A DNA stretch of 64,000 nucleotides from Alkalibacterium sp. (GCA_020832185.1 JAFIFE010000006.1:241097-305096); one strand, 5' to 3'. Positions 46,581-56,770 are shown, counted from the stretch's first letter. Notes: generated by a model not told the origin, from the letters alone. A program made the numbers and translations.

Positions 46581-48389
46581 TTATTCAACGGTTACAGACT
46601 TAGCCAGGTTACGAGGCTTATCAACGTCATTACCGCGGTGAAGGCTGCAGTAGTATGATAGCAGTTGAGCTGGAATCACACTGACTAAAGCAGATAACAA
46701 TGGATTCACTTTAGGAATAACGATATGGTCGCCCGGGCGATCCAGTCCGTCCATAGAGATGACCATCGTATGCGCCCCACGTGCTTTTGTTTCCTGTAAG
46801 TTACCACGTGTGTGTCCGGCTACGGCTTTTTCAGTCACCAAAGCGATAACAGGGGTGCCATCTTCGATCAAAGCAATCGTTCCGTGCTTCAATTCACCAG
46901 CAGCAAACCCTTCTGTCTGGATATAAGAAATCTCTTTCAGTTTAAGTGCCGCTTCTAAAGCGACATGGTAATCCATTCCACGTCCGATATAGAAAGCGTT
47001 GCGAGTGATGGACAGGAATTCAGATGCAAGTTCTTCAATCGAGTCTTTTTCATCAACGAGTGTCTGCATGGCATTGGCCACAATACCCAAGTCGTGAATC
47101 ATTGTCGATTCTGAAACCACACCTTTTTCTCTCCCGACAACTTCTGATAAAATCGCAAGAACAGCAATTTGAGCAGTGTACGCTTTTGTAGACGCCACAG
47201 CAATTTCTGGTCCGGCATTTAAAAGTAGTGTGAAGTTTGATTCTCTAGACAGTGTTGAACCAGCTACGTTCGTAACAGTAAGAGAAGGATGACCTAATTC
47301 GTTCATTTTAACAAGGACCTGACGACTGTCTGCAGTTTCACCACTTTGAGAGATGAAAATGAAGAATGGTTTTTCAGGTAAGATAGGTGTATGATAGCCA
47401 AATTCACTTGATACGTGAACTTCAGTTGGGATGTTTGTCATCTCTTCAATCAGCTTTTTGCCAACTAAACCAGCATGATAACTTGTTCCCGCTGCAATGA
47501 TATATATACGATCAGAATCCAACATAGCCTTAACGATTTCAGGATCGATCGACAAGTTGCCTTCTTCATCCTGATATTTTAATACAAGTTTACGCATAAC
47601 TGCAGGCTGCTCATCGATTTCTTTCAGCATGTAGTACGGGTACGTTCCTTTTTCCAAGTCATTAGAATCTAATTCAGCAATGTAGTGCTCTCTGTCGATC
47701 AAGTCACCGGCATAATTTTGAATAGAAAGGCTGTCTTTTTTCACTACAGCAATTTCTTTATCCATTAATTCCACAAACTGGTTCGTTTCTTTGATCATGG
47801 CCATAGCGTCACTACAGATAACGTTGAACCCATCGCCTTTTCCTAGGAGCAAAGGACTTTTATTTTTAGCCGCATATAAGACGTCCGGATCTGTATTATC
47901 AACGAGTGCAATAGCGTATGATCCTTCCAGTGCAACGATCGCTTTCTTGAAAGCATCAACAGTGGGTAAGCCTTCGCTTTCTGCAAACCAGGCTATAAGC
48001 TGAACGATGACTTCAGTATCTGTATCACTGACTAGATCAACATGCTCTAAGTACGCATCCTTAACTTCCTGATAGTTCTCGATTACGCCGTTATGAACAA
48101 TAGTAAAACGTCCACTAACTGACTGATGAGGGTGAGCGTTACGTACGCTTGGTTCCCCGTGAGTCGCCCAGCGTGTATGCCCGATTCCGCCATTCGCTTC
48201 TACAGAAGAGTCTACTCTATCTCTTAAAGCAGCAATTCTTCCTTTTTCTTTAAATAAATGCCCATTATTTTCTTCCTGGATGACATAAATACCTGCTGAG
48301 TCATACCCGCGGTACTCCAGTTTTTCCAGTCCGTGTAATAACACTTCTTTAGCATCTTTTGATCCAATATATCCAACGATTCCACACAT
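46581..48389 (-). CDS. glmS: Glutamine--fructose-6-phosphate aminotransferase (isomerizing)
   Basis: GlmS makes glucosamine 6-phosphate, the first step towards UDP-GlcNAc. The 602-residue protein begins MCGIVGYIG, giving the N-terminal Cys nucleophile of the glutaminase domain, with [11 protein letters not shown] near residue 73. Two SIS domains follow, with [20 protein letters not shown] and GRGMDY. It ends with the typical [12 protein letters not shown] self-cleaving glmS ribozyme, common upstream of this gene in other Firmicutes, was looked for and not found. Its own promoter is visible. Confidence 0.97.
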   Translation of the reverse strand: MCGIVGYIGSKDAKEVLLHGLEKLEYRGYDSAGIYVIQEENNGHLFKEKGRIAALRDRVDSSVEANGGIGHTRWATHGEPSVRNAHPHQSVSGRFTIVHNGVIENYQEVKDAYLEHVDLVSDTDTEVIVQLIAWFAESEGLPTVDAFKKAIVALEGSYAIALVDNTDPDVLYAAKNKSPLLLGKGDGFNVICSDAMAMIKETNQFVELMDKEIAVVKKDSLSIQNYAGDLIDREHYIAELDSNDLEKGTYPYYMLKEIDEQPAVMRKLVLKYQDEEGNLSIDPEIVKAMLDSDRIYIIAAGTSYHAGLVGKKLIEEMTNIPTEVHVSSEFGYHTPILPEKPFFIFISQSGETADSRQVLVKMNELGHPSLTVTNVAGSTLSRESNFTLLLNAGPEIAVASTKAYTAQIAVLAILSEVVGREKGVVSESTMIHDLGIVANAMQTLVDEKDSIEELASEFLSITRNAFYIGRGMDYHVALEAALKLKEISYIQTEGFAAGELKHGTIALIEDGTPVIALVTEKAVAGHTRGNLQETKARGAHTMVISMDGLDRPGDHIVIPKVNPLLSALVSVIPAQLLSYYCSLHRGNDVDKPRNLAKSVTVE

Positions 48390-48491
48390 AGTGATCCCTT
48401 CTTCCTGTATAATTTGATTTTAGCCCACTTGTTCAAAGTGGTATAGTTGTTAATTCATAATAATTTAATGCCAACTTCTGTAAGCATTATA

Positions 48492-48520
48492 ATATTAAAA
48501 GCAATCAATCTAAAAGTCAA
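48492..48520 (-). promoter_or_regulatory. Promoter of glmS
   Basis: On the minus strand TTGACT (48520-48515) and TAATAT (48497-48492) are spaced by 17 bases. The leader that follows contains a small hairpin CCACTT...AAGTGG (48425-48441). The neighbouring 48521-48690 shows no gene. Confidence 0.6.
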
Positions 48521-48697
48521 CCATTTTGTTTAACAAGATAGATTGATTGGTATAGCCGACTCTGTTTAAGGTGCTGAAGAATGCACCGGTAAAAAACAGC
48601 AGTTCCTACATAATAGGGAGGAAAAGCACTTAAGTCAACCGGTTTAACGCTTTAATAGGTAAGAGTAGAAATAATATGACAAAAAGATGTAAAAAAA

Positions 48698-48726
48698 TTG
48701 TCATCAATTTTTTATTGTGGTATGAT
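48698..48726 (+). promoter_or_regulatory. Promoter of the acidic lipoprotein gene
   Basis: TTGTCA (48698-48703) and TATGAT (48721-48726) are spaced by 17 bases, with an A-rich stretch upstream. The leader to the gene is about 80 bases. Confidence 0.65.
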
Positions 48727-48810
48727 AACCACGAGCGAAATATTTAGATAGTTCTATCCCAACTTGTCTCTTACATAAAGAGACACAGAAACTAGGAGGG
48801 AATGTACAAA

Positions 48811-49392
48811 ATGGAATTAAAAAAATTAATTGGTTTATTAGCAGTTTCAACACTTGCTTTAGCGGCTTGTGATGCAGATACAGATGAGGAGCCTTCTCCA
48901 GATCCGGATATTGAAGAAGGAACTGAAGGAGCAGACGAAGTAGAAGATGATTCCACTGAGGACGATGCTGCTGAAGATGACGCTACTGACGAAGACGACG
49001 CTGATGGCGAAGGACAAAGTGCCCATGACATTATCGATGGAATCGGTAGTGACTTAGGCTATACTTCATCTATCGAACTTGAAGTGACTGGCGGAACATG
49101 GTCACAAGATGGGTATGTGTTCACACCTGAAGACGGAGAAGCAACGGTTAACGGTTCTGCTGCTGCAGGAGAAGATGTTGACGTTTACGCATTCGTTCTT
49201 CAAGATGGCGAAGTCGTAGAAAAACCTGAAGTAGAAGAAGGCGCGTTTACCTTCACTGCAACAGCATCAGAAGGCGACCAGGATTATCAAGTCGGAGTAT
49301 CTGACGAAGATCTATGGGAAGTTGGAGACGAAGCTGACCCTGAAGAATTAGTAAGATATGAAAATGTTATTATCTTAGCACCAGGTGAATAA
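48811..49392 (+). CDS. Acidic lipoprotein of unknown function
   Basis: The 193-residue product starts MELKKLIGLLAVSTLALAAC, a clear lipoprotein signal with lipidated Cys20. An Asp/Glu-rich linker of about 55 residues follows, then a domain of about 110 residues rich in beta-forming and acidic residues (SIELEVTGGTW, VNGSAAAGEDVDVYAFVL, DYQVGVSDEDLW). The pattern resembles an Ig-like or carbohydrate-binding-like sandwich, but I do not recognise the family. The ATG at 48811 has AGGAGGG ten bases upstream; the ATG at 48802 is too close. It is flanked by its own promoter and terminator. No function is assigned. Confidence 0.8.
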   Translation: MELKKLIGLLAVSTLALAACDADTDEEPSPDPDIEEGTEGADEVEDDSTEDDAAEDDATDEDDADGEGQSAHDIIDGIGSDLGYTSSIELEVTGGTWSQDGYVFTPEDGEATVNGSAAAGEDVDVYAFVLQDGEVVEKPEVEEGAFTFTATASEGDQDYQVGVSDEDLWEVGDEADPEELVRYENVIILAPGE

Positions 49393-49401
49393 AATATAAA
49401 C

Positions 49402-49444
49402 TACCAGAGGATTCTCTTGAGCGAGGGGAGCCTCTGGTTTTTTA
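49402..49444 (+). terminator. Terminator after the acidic lipoprotein gene
   Basis: ACCAGAGG and CCTCTGGT form a perfect outer stem with inner CTC/GGG pairing, followed by TTTTTTA. Confidence 0.88.
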
Positions 49445-49518
49445 TGTACTCAAAAGTTCATGTTTTCTTTAAAGATATCAGGTATACTATAGGGAAACAG
49501 TTAAAGGAATGACTAGCT

Positions 49519-49920
49519 ATGCAATGGATTCAAAAGATATTATTTTATATGAACGGCAGGTATGGATATGATGAATTATCCAAGGTGCTGATCATCAGTG
49601 GACTTGTGTTTGGGATTGTAGCCAATTTTGCAGGTGGCATATGGGTCTCTGCTCTAGGAACAGCGCTTATAGCCTATGGCGCCTTGCGTATAGTGTCAAA
49701 AGACAAAACGAACCGTTACAGGGAACTGCAGAAATACCTTTCTTTTAAACAGAAAGCTCAACTCACTCATAGAAGATGGCGTAACAGATGGGTCCAGAGA
49801 AAAGCATTTAAAATCACTAAATGCCCCAAATGTAAACAGAAAATCAGAGTACCCAGAGGAAAGAAAAAAATCCGTGTGACCTGTCCATCATGTAAGCAGA
49901 CGTTCATCAAAAAGACTTAG
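49519..49920 (+). CDS. Small membrane protein with C-terminal zinc ribbon
   Basis: The 133-residue protein has two adjacent membrane segments (about 20-37 and 40-58), a basic linker and a C-terminal zinc ribbon with CPKC and CPSC pairs about 20 residues apart. Similar small proteins are found in Lactobacillales next to pth-mfd, as here, but their function is unknown. The basic cytosolic part between membrane and zinc ribbon could contact RNA, DNA or ribosomes; this is speculation. TATACT at 49483-49488 may be its -10. Confidence 0.75.
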   Translation: MQWIQKILFYMNGRYGYDELSKVLIISGLVFGIVANFAGGIWVSALGTALIAYGALRIVSKDKTNRYRELQKYLSFKQKAQLTHRRWRNRWVQRKAFKITKCPKCKQKIRVPRGKKKIRVTCPSCKQTFIKKT

Positions 49921-49972
49921 CCAGTTCACTGAGTCCTATAAAAGAGTCAGATGTGTTATAATAGAATAGATT

Positions 49973-50007
49973 AAAAAAACTGGACGAGACCTACGTTCAG
50001 CTTTTTT
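49973..50007 (+). terminator. Possible terminator upstream of pth
   Basis: AAAAAAACTG pairs with CAGCTTTTTT around a loop of about 15 bases. The stem is mostly A-T, so the hairpin is weak. Confidence 0.45.
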
Positions 50008-50037
50008 GCATGTAGAAAACAGGTAAGGAGTCTCGTT

Positions 50038-50598
50038 ATGAAATTAATTATAGGTTTAGGTAATCCCGGAGCTAAGTATGCACAGACAAAGCACAATATC
50101 GGATTTATCACACTCGATGAAATTGCCTATCAAAAAGGATGGACATTTAATCGTTCCAATTTTGAGTCAGTATACGCTGAAGGGACAGTGGGTTCGGAAA
50201 AAGTTGTATTGATCAAACCTCAGACGTATATGAATGATTCCGGTCGTTCTGTCAGACAATGGTTGGATTATTATGACTGTACGGAGGAAGACATTGTGGT
50301 GGTATATGATGATATGGATCTGCCGGTCGGAAAAGTACGTTTAAGACAAAAAGGTGGAGCAGGTGGCCATAACGGAATTAAGAGCATCATCGACCACTTA
50401 GGAACCAAGCATTTCAATCGTCTAAGGGTAGGGGTAGGCAGACCTCACGAAAATCAGTCTGTTGTGTCTCATGTTCTCAGCCCATTTCATAAATCGACTC
50501 ATGAAGAGGTCTTGTTCTCAGTGAAGAAAGCATCAGACGCCGCTTTATATTGGGTCGAAGGACATACGTACGCTGACACGATGACGAACTTCAATTAA
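50038..50598 (+). CDS. pth: Peptidyl-tRNA hydrolase
   Basis: Pth recycles peptidyl-tRNA released from stalled ribosomes. The 186-residue protein has the family start GLGNPGAKYAQTKHNIGF, with the catalytic His at about residue 20, then KPQTYMNDSG, VVYDDMDLPVGK with the conserved Asp, and GGAGGHNGIKSI. Length is normal. It opens the conserved pth-mfd-mazG-rqcP-divIC-cvfD-tilS-hpt-ftsH block. Preceded by AAGGAG. Confidence 0.97.
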   Translation: MKLIIGLGNPGAKYAQTKHNIGFITLDEIAYQKGWTFNRSNFESVYAEGTVGSEKVVLIKPQTYMNDSGRSVRQWLDYYDCTEEDIVVVYDDMDLPVGKVRLRQKGGAGGHNGIKSIIDHLGTKHFNRLRVGVGRPHENQSVVSHVLSPFHKSTHEEVLFSVKKASDAALYWVEGHTYADTMTNFN

Positions 50599-50629
50599 TA
50601 AATGACTGTTTCAAAAAGGAGCAAAGACT

Positions 50630-53600
50630 GTGGCTGATTTACACACACTCATAAGTGAAAAACCCTCTGTCAAAGAATTGATTAGTCAGATGGGACATAA
50701 TAAAAAACAATTGATCACCGGGATGGCCGGCTCTGCACGGACGCTTTTACTCAAATCATTATTTGAGGAGAAAGAGCAGCAGATCATAGTGGTCACCCAG
50801 AATGTCTATCATGCAAACCAACTGATTACCGATTTAACTGGTCTCATTCCTGATGACCAGCTTTTTCTCTTTGCAGTAGATGACATGATTCATGCAGAAA
50901 TGTCGGTCTCTTCACCTGAATCACGGGCTGAAAGAGTCAAAACGCTTGATTTTCTTCTGAAAAAAAAGCCAGGCATTGTAGTCACTCCCCTAGCTGGAGC
51001 AAGAAAGCTGCTGCCAGCACCAGATCTGTTCAAGAATGCTGAGTTATCATTTGCTATCGGCGATGAAGTCGAACTGAATCAGCTGCAGCGCAAGTTAACA
51101 GAAATGGGATACAGACGCGAGCAGAAAGTTTCAGCCCCGGGAGAGTTCAGTATGCGTGGTGGAATCGTTGATGTCTATCCGATAACAGAAGAGAATCCGG
51201 TAAGGATCGAACTGTTTGACGTGGAAGTCGATTCCTTGCGGTATTTTGATGCAGATACACAGCGGTCTCAAAAAAATGTCGAATCTGTTCAATTGATTCC
51301 TGCCACCGATACCCTTCTGTGTGTAGAAGATAAGGAAGCCATCATTACCCGTTTTGAAAAATCATTAGCCGTTTCACTTAAAAAGACGAAAGATACTGAT
51401 CAGAAACTGCTGCTGGAGAAGACGATCTCTCCAATAATTGACGCAGTGCAGGAAGAATATTATATAGAAGAACTCGTCAGGTATGCAGATCTGCTTTACT
51501 CGGAGAAAACGACCTTGCTTGAGTATGCTTCAGAAGATGCTTTGCTGATAATGGATGAATACCCAAGGATACTGGAGAATGAAGCGCGTTTAGAGGAAGA
51601 AGAGGGGGAATGGATCACATCTCAGCTTTCCCAGGGGAATGTACTGATCAAGCAGCAGTTTTCATTAAATTTCAGAGAAGCCCTTAAACTTTCTCACTTG
51701 AGTCAGCTTTATTTCTCGCTGTTTCAAAAAGGAATGAAAGGCTTGCGCCTGGATAGCATTCATCCGTTCCAGTACCGTACCATGCAGAAATTTTTCGGAC
51801 AGATGAATTTGGTTAAAACTGAAATGGACCGCTGGGAAAAACAGGAGTATACCGTTATCGTGATGACGGAAAGTGATGAGCGGGCAGAAAAAGTTCATCA
51901 GACCTTACTCAATTTTGAGATTCCCAGCACGCTAGCCGATGACAACGAAATAAAACCTGACATTATTCAGGTAATAAGTGGAAGTGTTCAAACCGGTTTT
52001 GAACTGCCGCAAGAAAAAATCGCTGTGCTGACGGAAAAAGAATTATTTAACCGACTGCCTAAAAAGAAACCGAGAAGACAGAATCTTTCAAATGCAGAAC
52101 GTCTGAAAAGTTACTCTGAGTTGAATAAGGGAGATTTTGTTGTCCATGTCAATCACGGTATCGGACAGTTTACTGGGATGGAAACGATGGAAATCGGAGG
52201 CATTCACCAGGATTACTTAAGCGTGGTGTACAAAGACTCTTCAAAATTATTTATTCCAGTCACGCAGCTTAATCTCCTGCAGAAATATGTCTCTTCAGAA
52301 GGCAAAGCGCCTAAGATGAACAAGCTCGGTGGAACAGCCTGGGCTAAAACAAAGAATAAAGTGGCCTCTCAGGTCGAAGATATCGCAGATGAATTAGTGG
52401 AATTGTACGCTGAACGTGAACGTAAAACAGGTTATGCATTTTCAAGAGACAATGCTTACCAAGATGAGTTTGATAATGCGTTTCCTTACACTGAAACTGA
52501 GGATCAGCTGAGATCGATCAAAGAAGTCAAACGGGATATGGAAAAAGATAAACCTATGGATCGCCTGATAGTGGGCGATGTAGGGTATGGGAAGACAGAA
52601 GTTGCCATGCGTGCTGTGTTTAAAGCGATTCAGGACGGGAAGCAGGTAGCTTTCCTGGTCCCGACTACTGTCCTTGCACAACAGCATTACGAAACAATGC
52701 TTGAACGCTTTGTGGATTTCCCGGTTGAAATCGGATTGTTAAGTCGTTTTCGAACGGGCAAGCAATTGAAAGAAACGGTCGACGGCCTGAAAAAGGGACA
52801 TGTCGATGTGGTTGTTGGAACGCACCGTATCCTGTCGAAGGATATCGTCTTTCAGGATCTGGGGCTTTTGATCGTTGATGAAGAACAGCGGTTTGGAGTG
52901 AAACATAAAGAACGATTGAAACAGCTTAAAAATCAAGTCGATGTGCTGACGTTGACAGCGACACCGATACCGAGAACGCTGCACATGTCGATGCTGGGTG
53001 TGAGAGATTTATCCGTCATCGAGACCCCGCCAGCTAACCGTTACCCTGTTCAGACGTACGTGATGGAAATGAACGCTTCAGTGGTCATGGAGTCTATACA
53101 ACGAGAAATGGCCAGAGGCGGACAGGTATTTTATCTGCATAACCGAGTCAGTACAATCGAACAGCGAGCAGATGAATTGAGACAGTTAGTGCCTGACGCA
53201 AGGATTGCCCATGCTCATGGTCAGATGACAGAGGTTCAGCTTGAGAATGTTCTTTACCAGTTTATTCAAGGGGAGTTCGATATGCTGGTCACGACTACGA
53301 TCATCGAGACGGGCGTCGACATCCCCAACGTCAATACGCTGATTGTTGAGGACGCTGATCGAATGGGTCTGTCTCAACTTTATCAATTAAGAGGACGTGT
53401 GGGACGTAGCAGCAGGATCGCTTATTCCTATTTCATGCACCAGCCAAATAAAGTGCTGACAGAAGTAAGCGAAAAACGACTGCAGGCAATAAAGGATTTC
53501 ACGGAACTAGGCTCAGGATTCAAAATTGCCATGCGTGATTTGGCGATTAGGGGAGCTGGGAATTTGTTAGGGCAGCAGCAGCATGGGTTTATTGACAGTG

Positions 53601-54181
53601 TCGGATTTGACCTGTACTCTCAGATGCTGGAAGAAGCGGTTGCCAGAAAACGTGGAGACACATCGCAGCAGAAAACCATCGTCGAAATGGACTTGTCAGT
53701 GGATGCATATCTTCCAGGGACGTATATACAAGACGAACGTCAGAAAATAGAGCTTTACAAACGCATTAGACAGTTCGCTTCTGATGATGAGTATGTTGAA
53801 CTGCAGGATGAACTGATTGACCGTTTCGGTGATTACCCGCAGGAAGTAGCGGATCTCTTGTCAGTCGGCCTGCTGAAAATGTACAGTGAACAAGCGCTGA
53901 TCGAATTGATCAAACGGGACGGCACTAAACTGTCGGTTGTCTTTTCCAAAGAGGGAACGAACCGACTGCCTCTCCCAGAGGTGTTTAAAGCATTGAAAGA
54001 TATCCAGCTGAAAACCGACATGCAGGCAGAAGAAAACTTGACCATAGAGTTTAAACTGACTAAACGAACCACAGTCAATGTCTGGTTGGATGCATTAGTC
54101 TTATTTGCTAAAAACACATCAGACTATTTGAAGGAAAGAATGAAGAACGAACAGAAACCAGACGAGGACTCGCTCGACTAA
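50630..54181 (+). CDS. mfd: Transcription-repair coupling factor
   Basis: Mfd removes RNA polymerase stalled at DNA damage and recruits UvrA. The 1183-residue protein is full length. A UvrB-homologous N-terminal region (to about 350) is followed by the RNA-polymerase-interaction domain near 490-560 (GDFVVHVNHGIGQF). The RecG-like translocase comes next, with Walker A GDVGYGKTEVA near residue 650, the DEEQRFG box and the TLTATPIPRT motif. A C-terminal TRCF domain ends the protein. The GTG start follows AAAGGAG, 31 bases after pth. A spoVT gene, present downstream in sporulating Bacillus, is missing. Confidence 0.97.
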   Translation: MADLHTLISEKPSVKELISQMGHNKKQLITGMAGSARTLLLKSLFEEKEQQIIVVTQNVYHANQLITDLTGLIPDDQLFLFAVDDMIHAEMSVSSPESRAERVKTLDFLLKKKPGIVVTPLAGARKLLPAPDLFKNAELSFAIGDEVELNQLQRKLTEMGYRREQKVSAPGEFSMRGGIVDVYPITEENPVRIELFDVEVDSLRYFDADTQRSQKNVESVQLIPATDTLLCVEDKEAIITRFEKSLAVSLKKTKDTDQKLLLEKTISPIIDAVQEEYYIEELVRYADLLYSEKTTLLEYASEDALLIMDEYPRILENEARLEEEEGEWITSQLSQGNVLIKQQFSLNFREALKLSHLSQLYFSLFQKGMKGLRLDSIHPFQYRTMQKFFGQMNLVKTEMDRWEKQEYTVIVMTESDERAEKVHQTLLNFEIPSTLADDNEIKPDIIQVISGSVQTGFELPQEKIAVLTEKELFNRLPKKKPRRQNLSNAERLKSYSELNKGDFVVHVNHGIGQFTGMETMEIGGIHQDYLSVVYKDSSKLFIPVTQLNLLQKYVSSEGKAPKMNKLGGTAWAKTKNKVASQVEDIADELVELYAERERKTGYAFSRDNAYQDEFDNAFPYTETEDQLRSIKEVKRDMEKDKPMDRLIVGDVGYGKTEVAMRAVFKAIQDGKQVAFLVPTTVLAQQHYETMLERFVDFPVEIGLLSRFRTGKQLKETVDGLKKGHVDVVVGTHRILSKDIVFQDLGLLIVDEEQRFGVKHKERLKQLKNQVDVLTLTATPIPRTLHMSMLGVRDLSVIETPPANRYPVQTYVMEMNASVVMESIQREMARGGQVFYLHNRVSTIEQRADELRQLVPDARIAHAHGQMTEVQLENVLYQFIQGEFDMLVTTTIIETGVDIPNVNTLIVEDADRMGLSQLYQLRGRVGRSSRIAYSYFMHQPNKVLTEVSEKRLQAIKDFTELGSGFKIAMRDLAIRGAGNLLGQQQHGFIDSVGFDLYSQMLEEAVARKRGDTSQQKTIVEMDLSVDAYLPGTYIQDERQKIELYKRIRQFASDDEYVELQDELIDRFGDYPQEVADLLSVGLLKMYSEQALIELIKRDGTKLSVVFSKEGTNRLPLPEVFKALKDIQLKTDMQAEENLTIEFKLTKRTTVNVWLDALVLFAKNTSDYLKERMKNEQKPDEDSLD

Positions 54182-54224
54182 ATAGGGAAAAGTGAGAAAA
54201 GGAATCAGAAGTAAGGAGTCGTCT

Positions 54225-55274
54225 ATGCATAAAATAACAGTAGTAGGACTGGGGTCAGGGGAAAAAAGTCACTTGCCAGTCAATGTCTACGAGAAGTTAA
54301 ATCAAGGAGACCCTGTTATAGTCAAGACTTCTGACGATCCAGTTTTGAATGAGTTGTCGGCTGACGGTATTGTATTTGATGCGCTGGGTGAAGTGAAAGA
54401 GGATTTGGCGGATGAAAACGAAATAATCACTCGGTTGATAAATAAAGCTGAACAGAACCCGGTGATTTTTGCAGTCCCTGGGGACCTCCTAGAATCAGAC
54501 CGGACGGTCAAGGAACTCAAAATACGATACGAGAATGTAGAGGTTCTTGAGTCTAGAGGGTTTCTCGACCGGTTGGTGCATGCTGTAAGCGTCGATCCCT
54601 TGAAAGAAGGTGTCCAGCTGATTGATTCAGCTGAGTTAAATGCGGATAGTGTACAGACAGGTCAGTCGGTATTTGTCCTGCAGGTCGGCCCTGCACACAG
54701 GATGGCTACAGAAGTAAAGGCAACGTTAATGAGCAAATACCCTGATGATCACTGCGTCGCTCTGATAGAGTATCCTGGAAGCCGGTCTGAGACAGTCAAA
54801 TGGCTCCGTCTTTATGAAATTGACCGATTAGAGGCAACGTCCAATCTAAGGACCCTCTATTGTCCGCCACTGATACTTGATGAACAGGTCACCTCACTGT
54901 CAACATTGCAGCATTATATTGATCAGGTCACTTCGCCTGACGGAGATGTCTGGATCAACGAACAGACACCCTATTCGCTCATTCGTTATTTAAAAGAGGA
55001 AACAGGTGAACTGATAGAAGCGATCGAAAAAGAAGACACGGACAATTGGATGGAAGAACTGGGAGACGTACTGGTTCAGATTCTTTACCAGACAAATGCC
55101 GCTGAAAAAGAAGGATTGTTTACGTTTGAAGACGTACTGGAGAATGTAAACCGAAAAATCAGAAGACGTCATCCGCACGTGTTTGACGGAGTAGAAGCCA
55201 CTACACCTGAAGAAGTGGATGCGATATGGCAGAAAATCAAACGAGAAGAAAAGAGGATGAAAGATGAGACTTGA
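54225..55274 (+). CDS. mazG: MazG-family protein with N-terminal tetrapyrrole-methylase-like domain (YabN-like)
   Basis: The 349-residue protein has an N-terminal SAM-dependent methylase-like domain ([34 protein letters not shown]). One MazG nucleotide pyrophosphohydrolase domain (about 250-330) follows, with the metal ligands [10 protein letters not shown] and EELGDVL. B. subtilis YabN carries a second MazG repeat and is about 140 residues longer. The PDG-CPWD motif usual at the start of the MazG domain reads PDGDVW here. MazG proteins hydrolyse non-canonical or excess NTPs. The ATG at 54225 after TAAGGAG was chosen over an upstream in-frame GTG at 54192. It overlaps rqcP by 11 bases. Confidence 0.9.
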   Translation: MHKITVVGLGSGEKSHLPVNVYEKLNQGDPVIVKTSDDPVLNELSADGIVFDALGEVKEDLADENEIITRLINKAEQNPVIFAVPGDLLESDRTVKELKIRYENVEVLESRGFLDRLVHAVSVDPLKEGVQLIDSAELNADSVQTGQSVFVLQVGPAHRMATEVKATLMSKYPDDHCVALIEYPGSRSETVKWLRLYEIDRLEATSNLRTLYCPPLILDEQVTSLSTLQHYIDQVTSPDGDVWINEQTPYSLIRYLKEETGELIEAIEKEDTDNWMEELGDVLVQILYQTNAAEKEGLFTFEDVLENVNRKIRRRHPHVFDGVEATTPEEVDAIWQKIKREEKRMKDET

Positions 55275-55530
55275 TAAATTTTTAAAAGTATCCCGCATTA
55301 TTAAGAGACGGTCAGTTGCAAAAGAAATTGCGGACAAGGACCGTATACTGATCAATGGAAAAAAAGCAAAGTCCTCCAGTACGGTAGCGGTAGAGGATGA
55401 ATTGACTATCCATTTTGGAAATAAGACACTCAAAGTAAAAGTAGAGGACATTAGAGATACTACAAAAAAAGATGAAGCCAAAAATCTTTACACAGTAATA
55501 GAAGAAACCTATAAGGAATCTTTCGAGTAG
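55264..55530 (+). CDS. rqcP: RqcP/YabO, S4-domain RNA-binding protein
   Basis: The 88-residue protein is essentially one S4 RNA-binding domain ([21 protein letters not shown] and [13 protein letters not shown]). RqcP (YabO) binds stalled 50S subunits and supports C-terminal Ala tailing with RqcH in ribosome quality control. It overlaps mazG and lies in its conserved position before divIC. A terminator follows. Confidence 0.94.
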   Translation: MRLDKFLKVSRIIKRRSVAKEIADKDRILINGKKAKSSSTVAVEDELTIHFGNKTLKVKVEDIRDTTKKDEAKNLYTVIEETYKESFE

Positions 55531-55540
55531 AATCTAATAA

Positions 55541-55606
55541 GAAGACACAATCGCTTATTGAGAGCTGATCAAAACGATACAGACGCTCAACGGATTGTGT
55601 CTTTTT
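55541..55606 (+). terminator. Terminator after rqcP
   Basis: AAGACACAATC and GATTGTGTCTT form a perfect 11-base outer stem with an inner TTGAG/CTCAA pairing, followed by TTTG. Confidence 0.85.
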
Positions 55607-55721
55607 GATTACAGTTAATCTATTATAGCAATTCTCATCATCTGCTTCTTTCAAAGTCAATGGTTTGTTGGTATACTTTAAACACTTAAAATCGGAAAGT
55701 AAAAAGGAGGGAGCAGCAATA

Positions 55722-56162
55722 ATGGATCATAAAAAACCACGTATTGCTCGCATTGACAATCCTTATATGGAAACTAAAACGTTAGAGAGCATACGCGCGC
55801 ACAAACGAAAAAAACAGTTAAAGAGAAGGATGCAGCTGATAATAGCAGCCGGGACCTTACTGATGCTGCTTGTAAGCAGCGCACTGGTCAGTAACTACTT
55901 TAAACTTCAGGAACTGGAGGGACAAAGAGTAGTTGCAGAACAGGAACTTGAATCGCTTGGGCTCCATCAGGAAGAACTGGAGTACTATATCGGACTGTTA
56001 GAGGATGAAGAGTACGTCGCCAAGTTAGCCAGAAGTGAGTACTATCTAACTAAAGATAATGAGATCGTCTTCAGTTTTCCGGATGACCGCAATCCCGACC
56101 ATATAGAAGCAACTGAAAATGCACCAGAATTAGATTCAGAAGAACTGGAAGAAGATGACTGA
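55722..56162 (+). CDS. divIC: Septum formation initiator, DivIC/FtsB family
   Basis: The 146-residue bitopic membrane protein has a basic cytosolic N-terminus, one membrane segment (about 40-60) and an extracytoplasmic coiled coil (KLQELEGQRVVAEQELESLG). The DivIC motif EEYVAKLARSEYYLTKDNEIVF follows, then an acidic tail. DivIC works with FtsL and DivIB in the divisome. The ATG at 55722 has AAGGAGGGAG upstream. An extended -10 (TTGGTATACT) lies at about 55667-55676, so it is transcribed apart from rqcP. Confidence 0.93.
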   Translation: MDHKKPRIARIDNPYMETKTLESIRAHKRKKQLKRRMQLIIAAGTLLMLLVSSALVSNYFKLQELEGQRVVAEQELESLGLHQEELEYYIGLLEDEEYVAKLARSEYYLTKDNEIVFSFPDDRNPDHIEATENAPELDSEELEEDD

Positions 56163-56273
56163 AAACCCGAACATTACGGACATTTATATTCAAATTCTTC
56201 CTATTAAACCTTTATTATCAAATGGTGACATGGTATAATGGTCCCAAATTACTTAGGAGGCAACATAGAAAAT

Positions 56274-56714
56274 ATGTCAATTGAAGTTGGAAGCAAAGTA
56301 GAAGGTAAAGTTACGGGTATTGCTAATTTTGGTGCGTTTATTGATTTAGGCAATAACAAAACTGGATTAGTTCACATTAGTGAAGTTTCAGATAGTTATG
56401 TAGAAAACATTAACGAAGAATTAGAAGTAGGCCAAACTGTTACAGTTAAAGTCTTATCTATAGCAGATGATGGGAAAATCGGATTATCGATCCGTAAAGC
56501 TACAGACAAACCTGCCGAAACAACTCCAAGACCTAAAGCTCCAAGTCGTGGACGTACGAGTTCTTCTTCTAACAAAAGAAGCGCGCCTGCACCAAAGAAA
56601 GAGGACTTCGACTCACTGATGAGCTCGTTCCTTAAAGACAGTGAAGACCGTTTGACTTCAATCAAGCGCAACACTGAAAACAAACGCGGCGGACGCGGCG
56701 GAAGAAAAAATTAA
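56274..56714 (+). CDS. cvfD: S1-domain RNA-binding protein (CvfD/YabR)
   Basis: The 146-residue protein carries one N-terminal S1 domain (MSIEVGSKVEGKVTGIANFG to DGKIGLSIRKA) and a basic, Ser/Lys/Arg/Gly-rich tail ending in RGGRGGRKN. YabR of Bacillus and CvfD of pneumococcus share this design. CvfD is a pleiotropic post-transcriptional regulator. The start at 56274 matches the family N-terminus although AGGAGG is about 13 bases away. TGGTATAAT just upstream (about 56230-56238) is an extended -10 promoter. Confidence 0.9.
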   Translation: MSIEVGSKVEGKVTGIANFGAFIDLGNNKTGLVHISEVSDSYVENINEELEVGQTVTVKVLSIADDGKIGLSIRKATDKPAETTPRPKAPSRGRTSSSSNKRSAPAPKKEDFDSLMSSFLKDSEDRLTSIKRNTENKRGGRGGRKN

Positions 56715-56739
56715 TCAGCGAAATCAAATGAATAAATAG

Positions 56740-56770
56740 AAGGGTTTGGGGGATTCCCTGAACCTTTTTT
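56740..56770 (+). terminator. Possible weak terminator after cvfD
   Basis: AAGGGTT pairs with AACCTTT over GGGGATTCCC and runs into six T residues. The stem is interrupted. Confidence 0.5.

Noticed and set aside
48390..48500. Possible glmS ribozyme in the glmS leader
   Set aside because: No ribozyme core sequence (AGCGCCAGAACU-like 5' end or pairing segments) is visible in the leader. Only a small CCACTT/AAGTGG hairpin is present.
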